Source: Pseudomonas sp. Tri1 (lineage in GTDB: Bacteria; Pseudomonadota; Gammaproteobacteria; Pseudomonadales; Pseudomonadaceae). From it: 64,000 nt of DNA. This document shows, one piece after another, positions 27,438 to 35,494 of the stretch; position 1 is the first letter of the stretch, and every line of letters begins with the position of its first letter. Location: positions 5,000,501-5,064,500 of the forward strand of contig NZ_CP072913.1 of the NCBI RefSeq assembly GCF_017968885.1, read 5' to 3'. The notes beneath the pieces were generated by a model. It was not told the origin of the DNA, did not search any database, and was given only the letters and a program-made list of their open reading frames with translations. The position numbers were made by a program, and so were the translations under genes.

Positions 27438-28091
27438 ATGGCCCTGGCAATTTTTGATCTGGACGAAACCCTGATCCACGGCGACTGCGCCACCCTCTGG
27501 AGCGAACAGATGGGGCGCCTGGGCTGGGTCGATCCCGAATCGTTCATGCAGCGCAACAACGCGCTGATGGACGCTTACAGCCACGGCAAGCTGAGCATGG
27601 AAGAGTACATGGACTTCAGCCTGGAACCGATGATCGGTCGTACCCCGGAAGAAATCGAGCACCTGGTGGCGCCGTGGGTGGAAGACTTCATTGAACCGAT
27701 CATCTTCAGCGACGCCACCAAGACCATCGCCGAACACCGCAAGGCCGGCGACCGGATCCTGGTGATCTCGGCCTCAGGCACGCATCTGGTCAAGCCGATT
27801 GCCGAACGCCTGGGCATCGACGAGATCCTGGCGATCAATCTTGAAGTGACCCATGGGGTGTACAGCGGCAAGACCGAGGGCATCCTCACCTACCGCGAAG
27901 GCAAGATCGCACGACTGCTGGACTGGCTGGATGCCGAGGAAGAAAACCTGGAGGGCGCGAGTTTCTATTCCGATTCGCGCAATGACTTGCCGCTATTGCT
28001 GCGGGTGGACTTCCCCCACGTAGTCAACCCGGACCCGGTGTTGAAGGCCCATGCCGAACTGGCCGGGTGGCCAATCCATACCTGGAAATAA
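27438..28091 (+). CDS. HAD-family hydrolase (subfamily IB, SerB-like)
   Basis: A 217-residue phosphatase. The HAD motifs are complete: FDLDETLIHGD (residues 5-15) with the nucleophile and acid aspartates, VISASGTH (motif II), a lysine region before EGILTYREGK, and YSDSRNDLPLL (motif IV). A helical cap of about 60 residues lies between motifs I and II. GAAAAGGG precedes the ATG. It closes the ABC/hydrolase operon 46 bases after the ATPase, suggesting it removes phosphate from the product made by the alkaline-phosphatase-like enzyme or its parent compound. Substrate unknown. Confidence 0.85.
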   Translation: MALAIFDLDETLIHGDCATLWSEQMGRLGWVDPESFMQRNNALMDAYSHGKLSMEEYMDFSLEPMIGRTPEEIEHLVAPWVEDFIEPIIFSDATKTIAEHRKAGDRILVISASGTHLVKPIAERLGIDEILAINLEVTHGVYSGKTEGILTYREGKIARLLDWLDAEEENLEGASFYSDSRNDLPLLLRVDFPHVVNPDPVLKAHAELAGWPIHTWK

Positions 28092-28098
28092 GCCCCTT

Positions 28099-28187
28099 TG
28101 TGGAAGCGAGCTTGCTCGCGATGGCGTTGGGTCAGGCGACATTGATTTAGCTGACACGCCGCCATCGCGAGCAAGCTCGCTCCCACA
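28099..28187. repeat. REP doublet
   Basis: A head-to-head REP pair in the convergent gap between the HAD hydrolase and the DUF2182 gene; one arm has a tgtggaagcgag variant. Confidence 0.88.
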
Positions 28188-28202
28188 GATTCAGTGTGGT
28201 TT

Positions 28203-29003
28203 CTACCCGAGGCTGTCGCCCAGCAGCAGCCACAGGCTCCAGCCAAGCAATAACACACCGCAGAGACGACTGAGCCAGAGTCCCTGCGACAGGTTTTTCT
28301 CCAGCAGGATGAAGGCACCGATCACTGCCACCCAGAGCAGGTTCATCACGCCGACCACAAACAGCAGGCCCATCAGGGCCCAGCAGCAGCCCAGGCAGTA
28401 AGCGCCATGGGCCAGGCCCATGCGCCAGCCGCCGAACACGTCGGGGCGCCAGTAGCTGAGAAGAAAGTGCAGCGGCCCGCGACAATGCTCAAGGCAGACC
28501 GCCTTGCCTGGCAGCCACTGATAGACGCCTGCGACCAGCAGCAGGCCGGCGCCCAACGCGGTACTGGTGACGCGCATCCCCGGACTGAGCAGGGATAGCT
28601 GCTCGAGCGCCCATTGCAGCGCCGTGGCGCCCAGGGCGAAGCCAGCCCAGACCAGGCCATAAGCGCTGCAGAACAGCAGCAAAGCCAGGTGTCGCTGCGG
28701 TGCCGGCATGCGTTTGCGCAGCATCTGCTGGTAGATCAGCAGCATAGGCACGGCGCTGGGCAGCATCATGCCGATCATCATCACCCCCCACATGGCGAAC
28801 ATCAGCAGAGCATCGCCCAGGCTCCAGGGCATGAGCATGCCGGCCATTGCCGCATCGGCCATGCCACCCGGCGCATTCATATCGCGAGCCATGCGCAGCA
28901 GCATCAGCCAGGCCAGGGCGGTCAGCGCGAGCAGGCAGAGCAGCAACAGCAACTGCTCGCCGGTCAGTCGCTTGCCCTGGGTCGCCGCCTGAGGCTCTGC
29001 CAT
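28203..29003 (-). CDS. DUF2182 membrane protein (predicted metal-binding)
   Basis: A 266-residue polytopic membrane protein with about six or seven helices. The conserved DUF2182 segments are present: MFAMWGVMMIGMMLPSAVPMLL, rich in Met and with small residues, and later CLEHCRGPLHF and WRMGLAHGAYCLGCCWALM with paired Cys/His residues that may hold a metal. It lies 2 bases downstream of the DUF1326 gene on the same strand, a pairing I know from many proteobacteria; the pair is suspected to handle a metal such as copper, but no function is proven. Confidence 0.85.
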   Translation of the reverse strand: MAEPQAATQGKRLTGEQLLLLLCLLALTALAWLMLLRMARDMNAPGGMADAAMAGMLMPWSLGDALLMFAMWGVMMIGMMLPSAVPMLLIYQQMLRKRMPAPQRHLALLLFCSAYGLVWAGFALGATALQWALEQLSLLSPGMRVTSTALGAGLLLVAGVYQWLPGKAVCLEHCRGPLHFLLSYWRPDVFGGWRMGLAHGAYCLGCCWALMGLLFVVGVMNLLWVAVIGAFILLEKNLSQGLWLSRLCGVLLLGWSLWLLLGDSLG

Positions 29004-29005
29004 CT

Positions 29006-29641
29006 TTACGGCTCTATGCCATGGCCGGTGAAGTGCACGTGGGCGAGGTGGCTATGACTGTCCTGGGATTGTAGCTTGAGGGCTGAATGCGTCTGATAGC
29101 TGCCGCTGGCGACTTCGGCCTCAAGGAACTCGAAGCCGTTGGGCAGGGACAGGCGGACTCGGTGAGGTGAACCGTCGATCGGGCTGCGGATCGGCTCGCC
29201 GCTGGCCTGCAGCACGCCTGGAATGTCCAGGTGCGCCAAGCGCTGGTCGACATCGATGGACAGGGTGATGGGCACGAACAGCGGTTCGAACACTTCAGTC
29301 ATGGTGCTGCTGAACACCTGAAACACGTTGGCCCCGGGGTCGCTCTCCAGGCCAGAGAGGATGGTCAGCAGGGCCTGGCGTTGCGCCTCGTCGGCACGTT
29401 CATCGATGAACACCTGACAACTGCCATTGCCCTCATGGATGGCGCCCGGCCAGGCGAAGGTAGCGGCCCAGCACAAGCCTTCCAGCGCTACCTGATTGAA
29501 ATACCCGCGCTCCACTCGCATCGACGCCACCGCCTGGCAGTGGCCACGGGTCGGTGGTGCATCGAATTGACAGGGGCAACCCCAATTGCAGTTGCAGGCA
29601 ATGAATTCGACGCCCTGCATGCGCCATTCGGCGATGGCCAT
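29006..29641 (-). CDS. DUF1326 cysteine-motif protein
   Basis: A 211-residue soluble protein with a distinctive CNCNWGCPCQFD motif near residues 15-26, whose four cysteines suggest metal or iron-sulfur binding. The rest is beta-rich without recognisable motifs. ATG 29641 follows GAAGAGG; the upstream in-frame GTG at 29656 overlaps that ribosome site and is rejected. It is the first gene of a two-gene operon with the DUF2182 membrane protein, suggesting a membrane-bound complex. Confidence 0.85.
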   Translation of the reverse strand: MAIAEWRMQGVEFIACNCNWGCPCQFDAPPTRGHCQAVASMRVERGYFNQVALEGLCWAATFAWPGAIHEGNGSCQVFIDERADEAQRQALLTILSGLESDPGANVFQVFSSTMTEVFEPLFVPITLSIDVDQRLAHLDIPGVLQASGEPIRSPIDGSPHRVRLSLPNGFEFLEAEVASGSYQTHSALKLQSQDSHSHLAHVHFTGHGIEP

Positions 29642-29864
29642 GATCAACCTCTTCACCTGGTGGGTGAAATGAAAGTTGCGGTTACCCCCATCCCTCCATT
29701 AATTAACGCTAGCAGGGCACGCGCCTCGGATACGGGCTGCCGACCAAAGGTGAAAGCCATCGTCGATAGGGATAAGGGTGCCAGTCATGTAGGCGCGGGC
29801 CTGCCTATCCAGCCCCTTGAAATATGCCGCGCAACGCGGGAACGAGCGCCAGACCACAAAGTCC

Positions 29865-29953
29865 TGTGGGAGCGAGCCTGCTCACGATGGCGTTGGGCCA
29901 GCCAGCATTGATTTAGCTGACACACCGCCATCGCGAGCAGGCTCGCCCCCACA
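29865..29953. repeat. REP doublet in the 29642-29972 gap
   Basis: A head-to-head REP pair. The remainder of this gap holds the promoter region of the DUF1326 operon and no gene that I can support. Confidence 0.88.
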
Positions 29954-29972
29954 GATTCTTGCGACGCCCGGA

Positions 29973-30935
29973 TTAGCTCAGGCTCTCATCGATCACCAAC
30001 ACCAACTTCCCAGACACCTTGTTGGTCGCCAGCTCCGCGAACGCCGCTTCGGCATCCGTGATCGCGAAGGTCTTGGCCAGTTGCGGGCTCAGGCGTTTGT
30101 CGGCAAACAGTGGCCACACCTGCTGCCCCAGCTCGCTGATCAGGTCGGCCTTGAACTGATCGTCACGGCTGCGCAAGGTCGAGCCGAGCAATTGGATACG
30201 CTTGCCCAGCATCTGCGCCAGATCCAGTTGGGCCTCGCGCCCACCCATCAGGCCAATAAGCACCCAGCGCCCGTCAACTGACAAAAGTTTCACGTTGAGC
30301 TGGGCGTAGTTGGCGCCCACCGGATCGAGGATCACGTCGAAGGGGCCGAAGTCGTCCAGACTCTCCAGGCCATCGGTGCGCACCACACCGCCCTGGGCCC
30401 CCAGCGCTTCGCAATAACTCAAGCGGTCAGCCGAACCGACACTCACCCAGCACGGATTGCCAAACGCCTTGCACAACTGGATCGCAGCCGAGCCGACGCC
30501 ACTGGCCCCTGCGTGCAGCAGGACTTTTTCACCCGGCTTGAGCCCGGCCAGTTGAAACAAATTCAGCCACGCGGTGCCGTAGACCTCAGGCAGCGCGGCC
30601 GCTTCAGCCAACGTCAGGCCCTCGGGCACTGGCAAGACATGCCGGCTATCGACCACCACTTCCTCGGCCATCCCGCCACCGGCCAGCAAGGCGCAAACGC
30701 GGTCGCCCACCTGCCAGGACGAACCCGGCCCGACCTCGCTGATTACCCCGGAACATTCCAGCCCCAGCACCTGGCTGGCACCGGGTGGCGGCGGATAAAG
30801 CCCGGCTTTTTGTAACAAATCGGCCCGATTCAGGCCCGCAGCCGCCACACGAATGCGAACTTGCCCGACATCACACGCCGGACTTGGCTCATCTGCCCAT
30901 ACCACTTGGCCTTCAACGCCTTGCAATGCTTTCAC
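29973..30935 (-). CDS. NAD(P)H-quinone oxidoreductase (MDR superfamily, PIG3-like)
   Basis: A 320-residue zinc-free medium-chain reductase. GHP-like QOR features include NRADLLQKAGLYPPPPGASQVLGLE, given here in part as NRADLLQKAGLYPPPPG, and the nucleotide site HAGASGVGSAAIQLCKAFG near residue 145. The start is GTG 30935 with GGAGG 5 bases before it; the longer in-frame start at 31010 adds a non-conserved leader. It is divergent from prc with a 106-base gap, the same neighbour as in P. aeruginosa. It probably reduces quinones by NADPH. Confidence 0.9.
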   Translation of the reverse strand: MKALQGVEGQVVWADEPSPACDVGQVRIRVAAAGLNRADLLQKAGLYPPPPGASQVLGLECSGVISEVGPGSSWQVGDRVCALLAGGGMAEEVVVDSRHVLPVPEGLTLAEAAALPEVYGTAWLNLFQLAGLKPGEKVLLHAGASGVGSAAIQLCKAFGNPCWVSVGSADRLSYCEALGAQGGVVRTDGLESLDDFGPFDVILDPVGANYAQLNVKLLSVDGRWVLIGLMGGREAQLDLAQMLGKRIQLLGSTLRSRDDQFKADLISELGQQVWPLFADKRLSPQLAKTFAITDAEAAFAELATNKVSGKLVLVIDESLS

Positions 30936-31041
30936 GGTGCCTCCATAGTGAGTCTCGACTGGGCCCGCTGCTTCAACGCCGGGCTTTCTTGCATTATGCG
31001 CCCGGGCCACATGGAACCGGCGACTTCAAAGACGGCCTAAT

Positions 31042-33153
31042 ATGCGTTATCAATTGTCCCTGCGTCGAATCAGCATGAAGCACCTGTTCCCCAGCACCGC
31101 CCTCGCGCTTGTCATTGGCCTTGGCCTGTTGCCGCTGTCGAGCGATACGTTCGCAGCCAACAGCTGGGACAAGCTTCAGCCCGATCGTGACGAGGTGATT
31201 GCCAGCCTTAACGTCGTGGAGTTGCTCAAGCGCCATCACTACAGCAAGCCACCGCTCGATGACGCGCGTTCGGTCATCATCTACGACAGCTACCTGAAGC
31301 TGCTAGATCCATCGCGCAGTTATTTCCTGGCCAGCGACATCGCCGAATTCGACAAGTGGAAAACCCAGTTCGACGACTTCCTCAAGAGCGGCGACCTGAA
31401 CGCCGGGTTCACCATCTACAAGCGCTACCTGGACCGCGTGAAAGCGCGCCTGGATTTCGCCCTTGCCGAGCTGAACAAAGGCGTCGACAAGATCGACTTC
31501 AATACCAAGGAAACCTTGCTGGTCGATCGCAAGGACGCCCCTTGGCTCAAAAGCACAGCCGAACTCGATGACCTGTGGCGCAAACGCGTCAAGGACGAGG
31601 TGCTGCGCATGAAGATCGCCGGCAAGGAACCCAAGCAGATCCAGGAAACCCTGACCAAGCGCTACAAGAACCAATCGGCTCGCCTGGACCAGACCCGCGC
31701 AGAAGACATCTTCCAGGCGTACATCAACACCTTCGCCATGTCCTACGACCCGCACACCAATTATCTGTCGCCAGATAACGCGGAAAACTTCGACATCAAC
31801 ATGAGCCTGTCCCTGGAAGGCATCGGTGCGGTGCTGCAGAGCGATAACGATCAAGTGAAGATCGTGCGCCTGGTACCCGCGGGCCCGGCGGACAAGACCA
31901 AACAGGTCAGCCCGGCGGACAAGATCATCGGCGTCGCCCAAGGCAACAAGGAAATGGTCGACGTGGTCGGCTGGCGCCTGGACGAAGTGGTCAAGCTGAT
32001 CCGTGGCCCCAAAGGCTCGGTGGTGCGCCTGGAAGTCATCCCGGCCAGCAATGCGCCGAACGACCAGACCAGCAAGATCGTGTCGATTACCCGTGAAGCG
32101 GTGAAGCTGGAAGAACAGGCGGCGAAGAAATCGGTCCTCAACCTCAAGCAGGACGGCAAGGACTACAAGCTCGGCATCATCGAGATCCCGGCTTTCTATC
32201 TGGACTTCAAGGCGTTCCGCGCCGGGGACCCGGACTACAAGAGCACCACTCGCGACGTCAAGAAGCTGCTGACCGAGCTGCAGAAGGAAAAGGTCGACGG
32301 TGTGGTGATCGACTTGCGCAACAATGGCGGCGGCTCCCTGCAGGAAGCCACCGAGTTGACCAGCCTGTTCATCGACAAAGGCCCGACCGTGCTGGTGCGT
32401 AACGCCGATGGCCGGGTGGATGTGCTGGAAGACGAAAACCCCGGGGCGTTCTACAAGGGGCCGATGGCCTTGCTGGTCAATCGCCTGTCGGCTTCGGCCT
32501 CGGAGATTTTCGCCGGCGCCATGCAGGACTATCACCGGGCATTGATCATCGGCGGGCAGACCTTCGGCAAAGGCACCGTGCAGACTATCCAGCCGCTCAA
32601 CCACGGTGAACTGAAGCTGACCCTGGCCAAGTTCTACCGGGTTTCCGGCCAGAGTACCCAGCACCAGGGCGTACTGCCTGATATCGATTACCCGTCGATC
32701 ATCGACACCAAGGAAATCGGCGAAAGCGCCCTGCCCGAAGCCATGCCGTGGGACACCATCCGCCCGGCGATCAAACCGGCCGTGGACCCGTTCAAGCCGT
32801 TCCTGGCTCAGCTCAAGTCCGAGCATGACACCCGCACGGCCCAGGACGCAGAGTTTGTCTTCATCCGCGACAAGCTGGCCCTGGCGCAAAAGCTGATGCT
32901 GGAGAAAACTGTCACGCTCAACGAAGCCGAACGTCGCGCCCAGCATGCCGACATCGAAGCCAAGCAACTGGTCATGGAAAACCTGCGTCGCAAGGCCAAG
33001 GGCGAAGAGCCGCTCAAAGAGTTGAAGAAAGAGGACGAAGACCTGATCACCGAACCGGAAAAAACCAAGCCGGAAGACGATGCCTACCTGAGCGAGACCG
33101 GGCGAATCCTGCTGGATTACCTGAAACTCAACACGGCCGTCGCCAAGCACTAA
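31042..33153 (+). CDS. prc: Periplasmic tail-specific protease Prc (AlgO)
   Basis: A 703-residue S41 serine protease that degrades periplasmic proteins, including mutant MucA in alginate control (known for P. aeruginosa). A signal peptide lies within residues 12-38 (KHLFPSTALALVIGLGLL, cleavage after FA). The PDZ domain covers about residues 245-335; the catalytic serine is in NRLSASASEIFAG and the lysine in GGQTFGKGT, near residues 485-515. The C-terminal 120 residues form the DUF3340 helical region. ATG 31042 gives an extended N-terminus; ATG 31075 gives a more ordinary signal peptide and may be the true start. A strong terminator follows. Confidence 0.95.
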   Translation: MRYQLSLRRISMKHLFPSTALALVIGLGLLPLSSDTFAANSWDKLQPDRDEVIASLNVVELLKRHHYSKPPLDDARSVIIYDSYLKLLDPSRSYFLASDIAEFDKWKTQFDDFLKSGDLNAGFTIYKRYLDRVKARLDFALAELNKGVDKIDFNTKETLLVDRKDAPWLKSTAELDDLWRKRVKDEVLRMKIAGKEPKQIQETLTKRYKNQSARLDQTRAEDIFQAYINTFAMSYDPHTNYLSPDNAENFDINMSLSLEGIGAVLQSDNDQVKIVRLVPAGPADKTKQVSPADKIIGVAQGNKEMVDVVGWRLDEVVKLIRGPKGSVVRLEVIPASNAPNDQTSKIVSITREAVKLEEQAAKKSVLNLKQDGKDYKLGIIEIPAFYLDFKAFRAGDPDYKSTTRDVKKLLTELQKEKVDGVVIDLRNNGGGSLQEATELTSLFIDKGPTVLVRNADGRVDVLEDENPGAFYKGPMALLVNRLSASASEIFAGAMQDYHRALIIGGQTFGKGTVQTIQPLNHGELKLTLAKFYRVSGQSTQHQGVLPDIDYPSIIDTKEIGESALPEAMPWDTIRPAIKPAVDPFKPFLAQLKSEHDTRTAQDAEFVFIRDKLALAQKLMLEKTVTLNEAERRAQHADIEAKQLVMENLRRKAKGEEPLKELKKEDEDLITEPEKTKPEDDAYLSETGRILLDYLKLNTAVAKH

Positions 33154-33223
33154 GATGATGGCCATTTAATGGTGTTGCTCGTCGCGGCGTCATCAAACTG
33201 ACATCATTCTGTCGTGAAATACA

Positions 33224-33267
33224 GGACCGGGCGCCCCCTTAGGGGATCGCGCCCAGTCCTTTTTTTA
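33224..33267 (+). terminator. Rho-independent terminator after prc
   Basis: A nested stem (ggac, gggcgc, cccc / gggg, gcgccc, gtcc) is followed directly by a run of T. It sits 16 bases before the next start codon, so the EAL gene must use a promoter overlapping this region or depend on read-through. Confidence 0.88.
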
Positions 33268-33282
33268 TCGCCAGAGATCGCC

Positions 33283-35064
33283 ATGACCACGACAGAACAG
33301 CTGAGTGCATTGAGTTCGATCCTGGCTCAAAGCGGTTTGCACAGCCTGTTCCAGCCGATCATCTGCCTTTCCGAGCGGCGCATTGTTGGCTATGAAGCCT
33401 TGACGCGCGGACCGTCCAATAGCCCGTTGCACTCCCCCATCGCCCTGCTCTCCGTAGCCCGCCAGGCCGGACGTCTCAGTGAACTGGAACTGGCCTGCCG
33501 ACGCAGTGCCTGCCAACGCTTCAATGAGCAAAAATTACCGGGCAAGCTGTTTCTCAACGTCTCGCCCGAGTCCCTGCTGGAGTCTGCACACCAGACCGGA
33601 CGTACGTTGCAATTGCTGCGGGACTTCGGCATTGCCCCCAGTCAGGTGGTGATAGAACTGACCGAACAAACCCCGATCGATGACTTCCAGCTCCTGCAAA
33701 CCGCCCTGCACCACTACCGGGCCATGGGTTTTTCCATTGCCCTGGACGACCTTGGCGCGGGTTATTCGAGCCTGCGGCTCTGGTCCGAACTACGTCCCGA
33801 TTATGTGAAGATCGACCGGCACTTCATCGACGGCATCCACCAGGACGCGCTCAAGCGCGAATTCGTCGGCTCGATCCTGAAAATCGCCCGGGCGTCCCGG
33901 GCCCAAGTGATTGCCGAGGGTATAGAACTGCAAGAAGAGCTGGCGGTGCTGATCGAAATGGGCGTAGACCTGGTCCAGGGGTATCTGCTGGCCCGGCCCC
34001 AGGAACAACCGTCGCGCGACGCCAGGGCGCTGATGCCCAAGCAGGACAACGGCGTGGCGGCGCTGAGCGATGAGATCAACGACCTCAGTGCGCTGCTCAA
34101 CGAACAGCCGGCGGTGGCCCACGATACACCGACCGCTACAGTGCTGGAGGCGTTCCGGCGCCAGGCCAACCTCAACTCCCTCGCAGTGCTGGACGACCAG
34201 GAACAACCCTGCGGCATCGTCCATCGCCATTCACTCTCCGACGCCCTGCTCAAGCCCTTCGCCACCGACCTGTTCGCCCGCAAGCCCATCAGCCGCCTGA
34301 TGAGCGATGATTTCCTCGCGGTAGAGCTGAACCAGTCGCTGCAACAAGTCAGCCGCCTCATCACCAGCCGCGCCCGACAACGCATCGAGGAAGACTTCAT
34401 CATCACCCTCAACGGTGGCTACCTGGGCTTGGGCCGGGTCATCGACGTGCTCAAACTCATCACCGAGTTGAAAATCCAACAAGCCCGCTACGCCAACCCG
34501 CTGACCTTGCTGCCGGGCAACGTACCGATCCAGCAATGCCTCACGCGCCTGCTCCAGCAGCGCCAGGAATCGGTGATCTGCTACGTGGACATCGACAGCT
34601 TCAAACCCTTCAACGACATCTATGGCTATGGGCGAGGTGATGAAGTCCTGCTGTGCCTGGCCCAATGCCTGAACGAACGCATCGACCCCAGCCGCGACTT
34701 CGTCGGCCACATCGGCGGCGACGACTTCCTGCTGGTCCTCGGCCCGGAAGACTGGCGCAAGCGCCTGAACCAACTGCTCAGCGACTTCCAAAACCACTGC
34801 CGCCGCTTCTACCGCCCCGAACATCTGGAAGCCGGATGCTTTACCGCGCTGAATCGCCAGGGAGTCCGACAGGACTTCGCGTTGTTATCACTGTCGATCG
34901 GGGTGGTGCATTTACGGGCGGAGGCTTGTGAGGAACTGGACGCGAGCCAGTTGGCTGAACTGGCCTCGCAGGCCAAGCATCATGCCAAGGAGATTTTGGG
35001 GGGGAGTGTGTATTTGGTGGATGGGTTGGCTGGGCGGGAGCCTGTGGTGGGGTTGTCGGTTTGA
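33283..35064 (+). CDS. EAL-CBS-GGDEF cyclic-di-GMP protein
   Basis: A 593-residue cytoplasmic protein. The N-terminal EAL phosphodiesterase domain (residues about 15-250) keeps the catalytic set: YEALTR, LNVSPES, IELTEQ, LDDLGAGYSS, VKIDRH, AEGIE and VQGYLLARP. A CBS-like pair follows (about 270-400). The C-terminal GGDEF domain (about 420-590) carries GGDDF in place of GGDEF, so cyclase activity is uncertain, while YVDIDSFKPFND is normal. A breakdown enzyme for c-di-GMP, modulated by nucleotide binding to CBS and by GTP, is inferred. No membrane segment is present. ATG 33283 follows AGAGATCG; an upstream start at 33214 lies in the prc terminator. Confidence 0.88.
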   Translation: MTTTEQLSALSSILAQSGLHSLFQPIICLSERRIVGYEALTRGPSNSPLHSPIALLSVARQAGRLSELELACRRSACQRFNEQKLPGKLFLNVSPESLLESAHQTGRTLQLLRDFGIAPSQVVIELTEQTPIDDFQLLQTALHHYRAMGFSIALDDLGAGYSSLRLWSELRPDYVKIDRHFIDGIHQDALKREFVGSILKIARASRAQVIAEGIELQEELAVLIEMGVDLVQGYLLARPQEQPSRDARALMPKQDNGVAALSDEINDLSALLNEQPAVAHDTPTATVLEAFRRQANLNSLAVLDDQEQPCGIVHRHSLSDALLKPFATDLFARKPISRLMSDDFLAVELNQSLQQVSRLITSRARQRIEEDFIITLNGGYLGLGRVIDVLKLITELKIQQARYANPLTLLPGNVPIQQCLTRLLQQRQESVICYVDIDSFKPFNDIYGYGRGDEVLLCLAQCLNERIDPSRDFVGHIGGDDFLLVLGPEDWRKRLNQLLSDFQNHCRRFYRPEHLEAGCFTALNRQGVRQDFALLSLSIGVVHLRAEACEELDASQLAELASQAKHHAKEILGGSVYLVDGLAGREPVVGLSV

Positions 35065-35069
35065 GGGGG

Positions 35070-35486
35070 TTACCATGTCGACTGATCTTCCAAGGCTGCT
35101 TTTTTGAGGTCCTCTTTCCATTCTTCGCTTGCGAGCTTGTATATATCTTCAAAAAAGCCGCGAGGGTCGTCTATTTCGGTTTCATCCCAAGCTAGGATTC
35201 GTGGATCATCATAGTCGCTTTCAAATTGTGTAGAAAAATCAAAACCAACTTTAAGCAAAAAACCCTCAAGCATTTTAAATACCAAAAATCTGTGCCTATA
35301 AGTTAAATAATCATAACTCGGCAATATAAACTTCTTTATTATCTCTTCCCTTTCACTCTGCTTATTAGGGTTGTACTCCCATAAAGCCTCACCGAGTGTC
35401 TCTTCTCTATCGTATATAGAAATACCAGCGAGAACTCCTGAGAGCTTAGGTTCGTATGGCTCATTTACAAACGGATGCGTTAACAT
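35070..35486 (-). CDS. Probable immunity protein for the Rhs toxin
   Basis: A 138-residue acidic, small cytoplasmic protein with no family that I recognise. It lies 8 bases downstream of the rhs gene on the same strand, the position of cognate immunity genes, and is strikingly A+T-rich compared with its neighbours, as is the toxin tip. Its acidity fits binding to the very basic toxin end. It starts at ATG 35486 and overlaps nothing. The immunity role is inferred from position only. Confidence 0.75.
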   Translation of the reverse strand: MLTHPFVNEPYEPKLSGVLAGISIYDREETLGEALWEYNPNKQSEREEIIKKFILPSYDYLTYRHRFLVFKMLEGFLLKVGFDFSTQFESDYDDPRILAWDETEIDDPRGFFEDIYKLASEEWKEDLKKAALEDQSTW

Positions 35487-35494
35487 TTCACTGC

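Noticed and set aside
31303..33165. 620-codon minus-strand ORF opposite prc
   Set aside because: Antisense shadow of a well-conserved protease gene; its translation has no recognisable domain.
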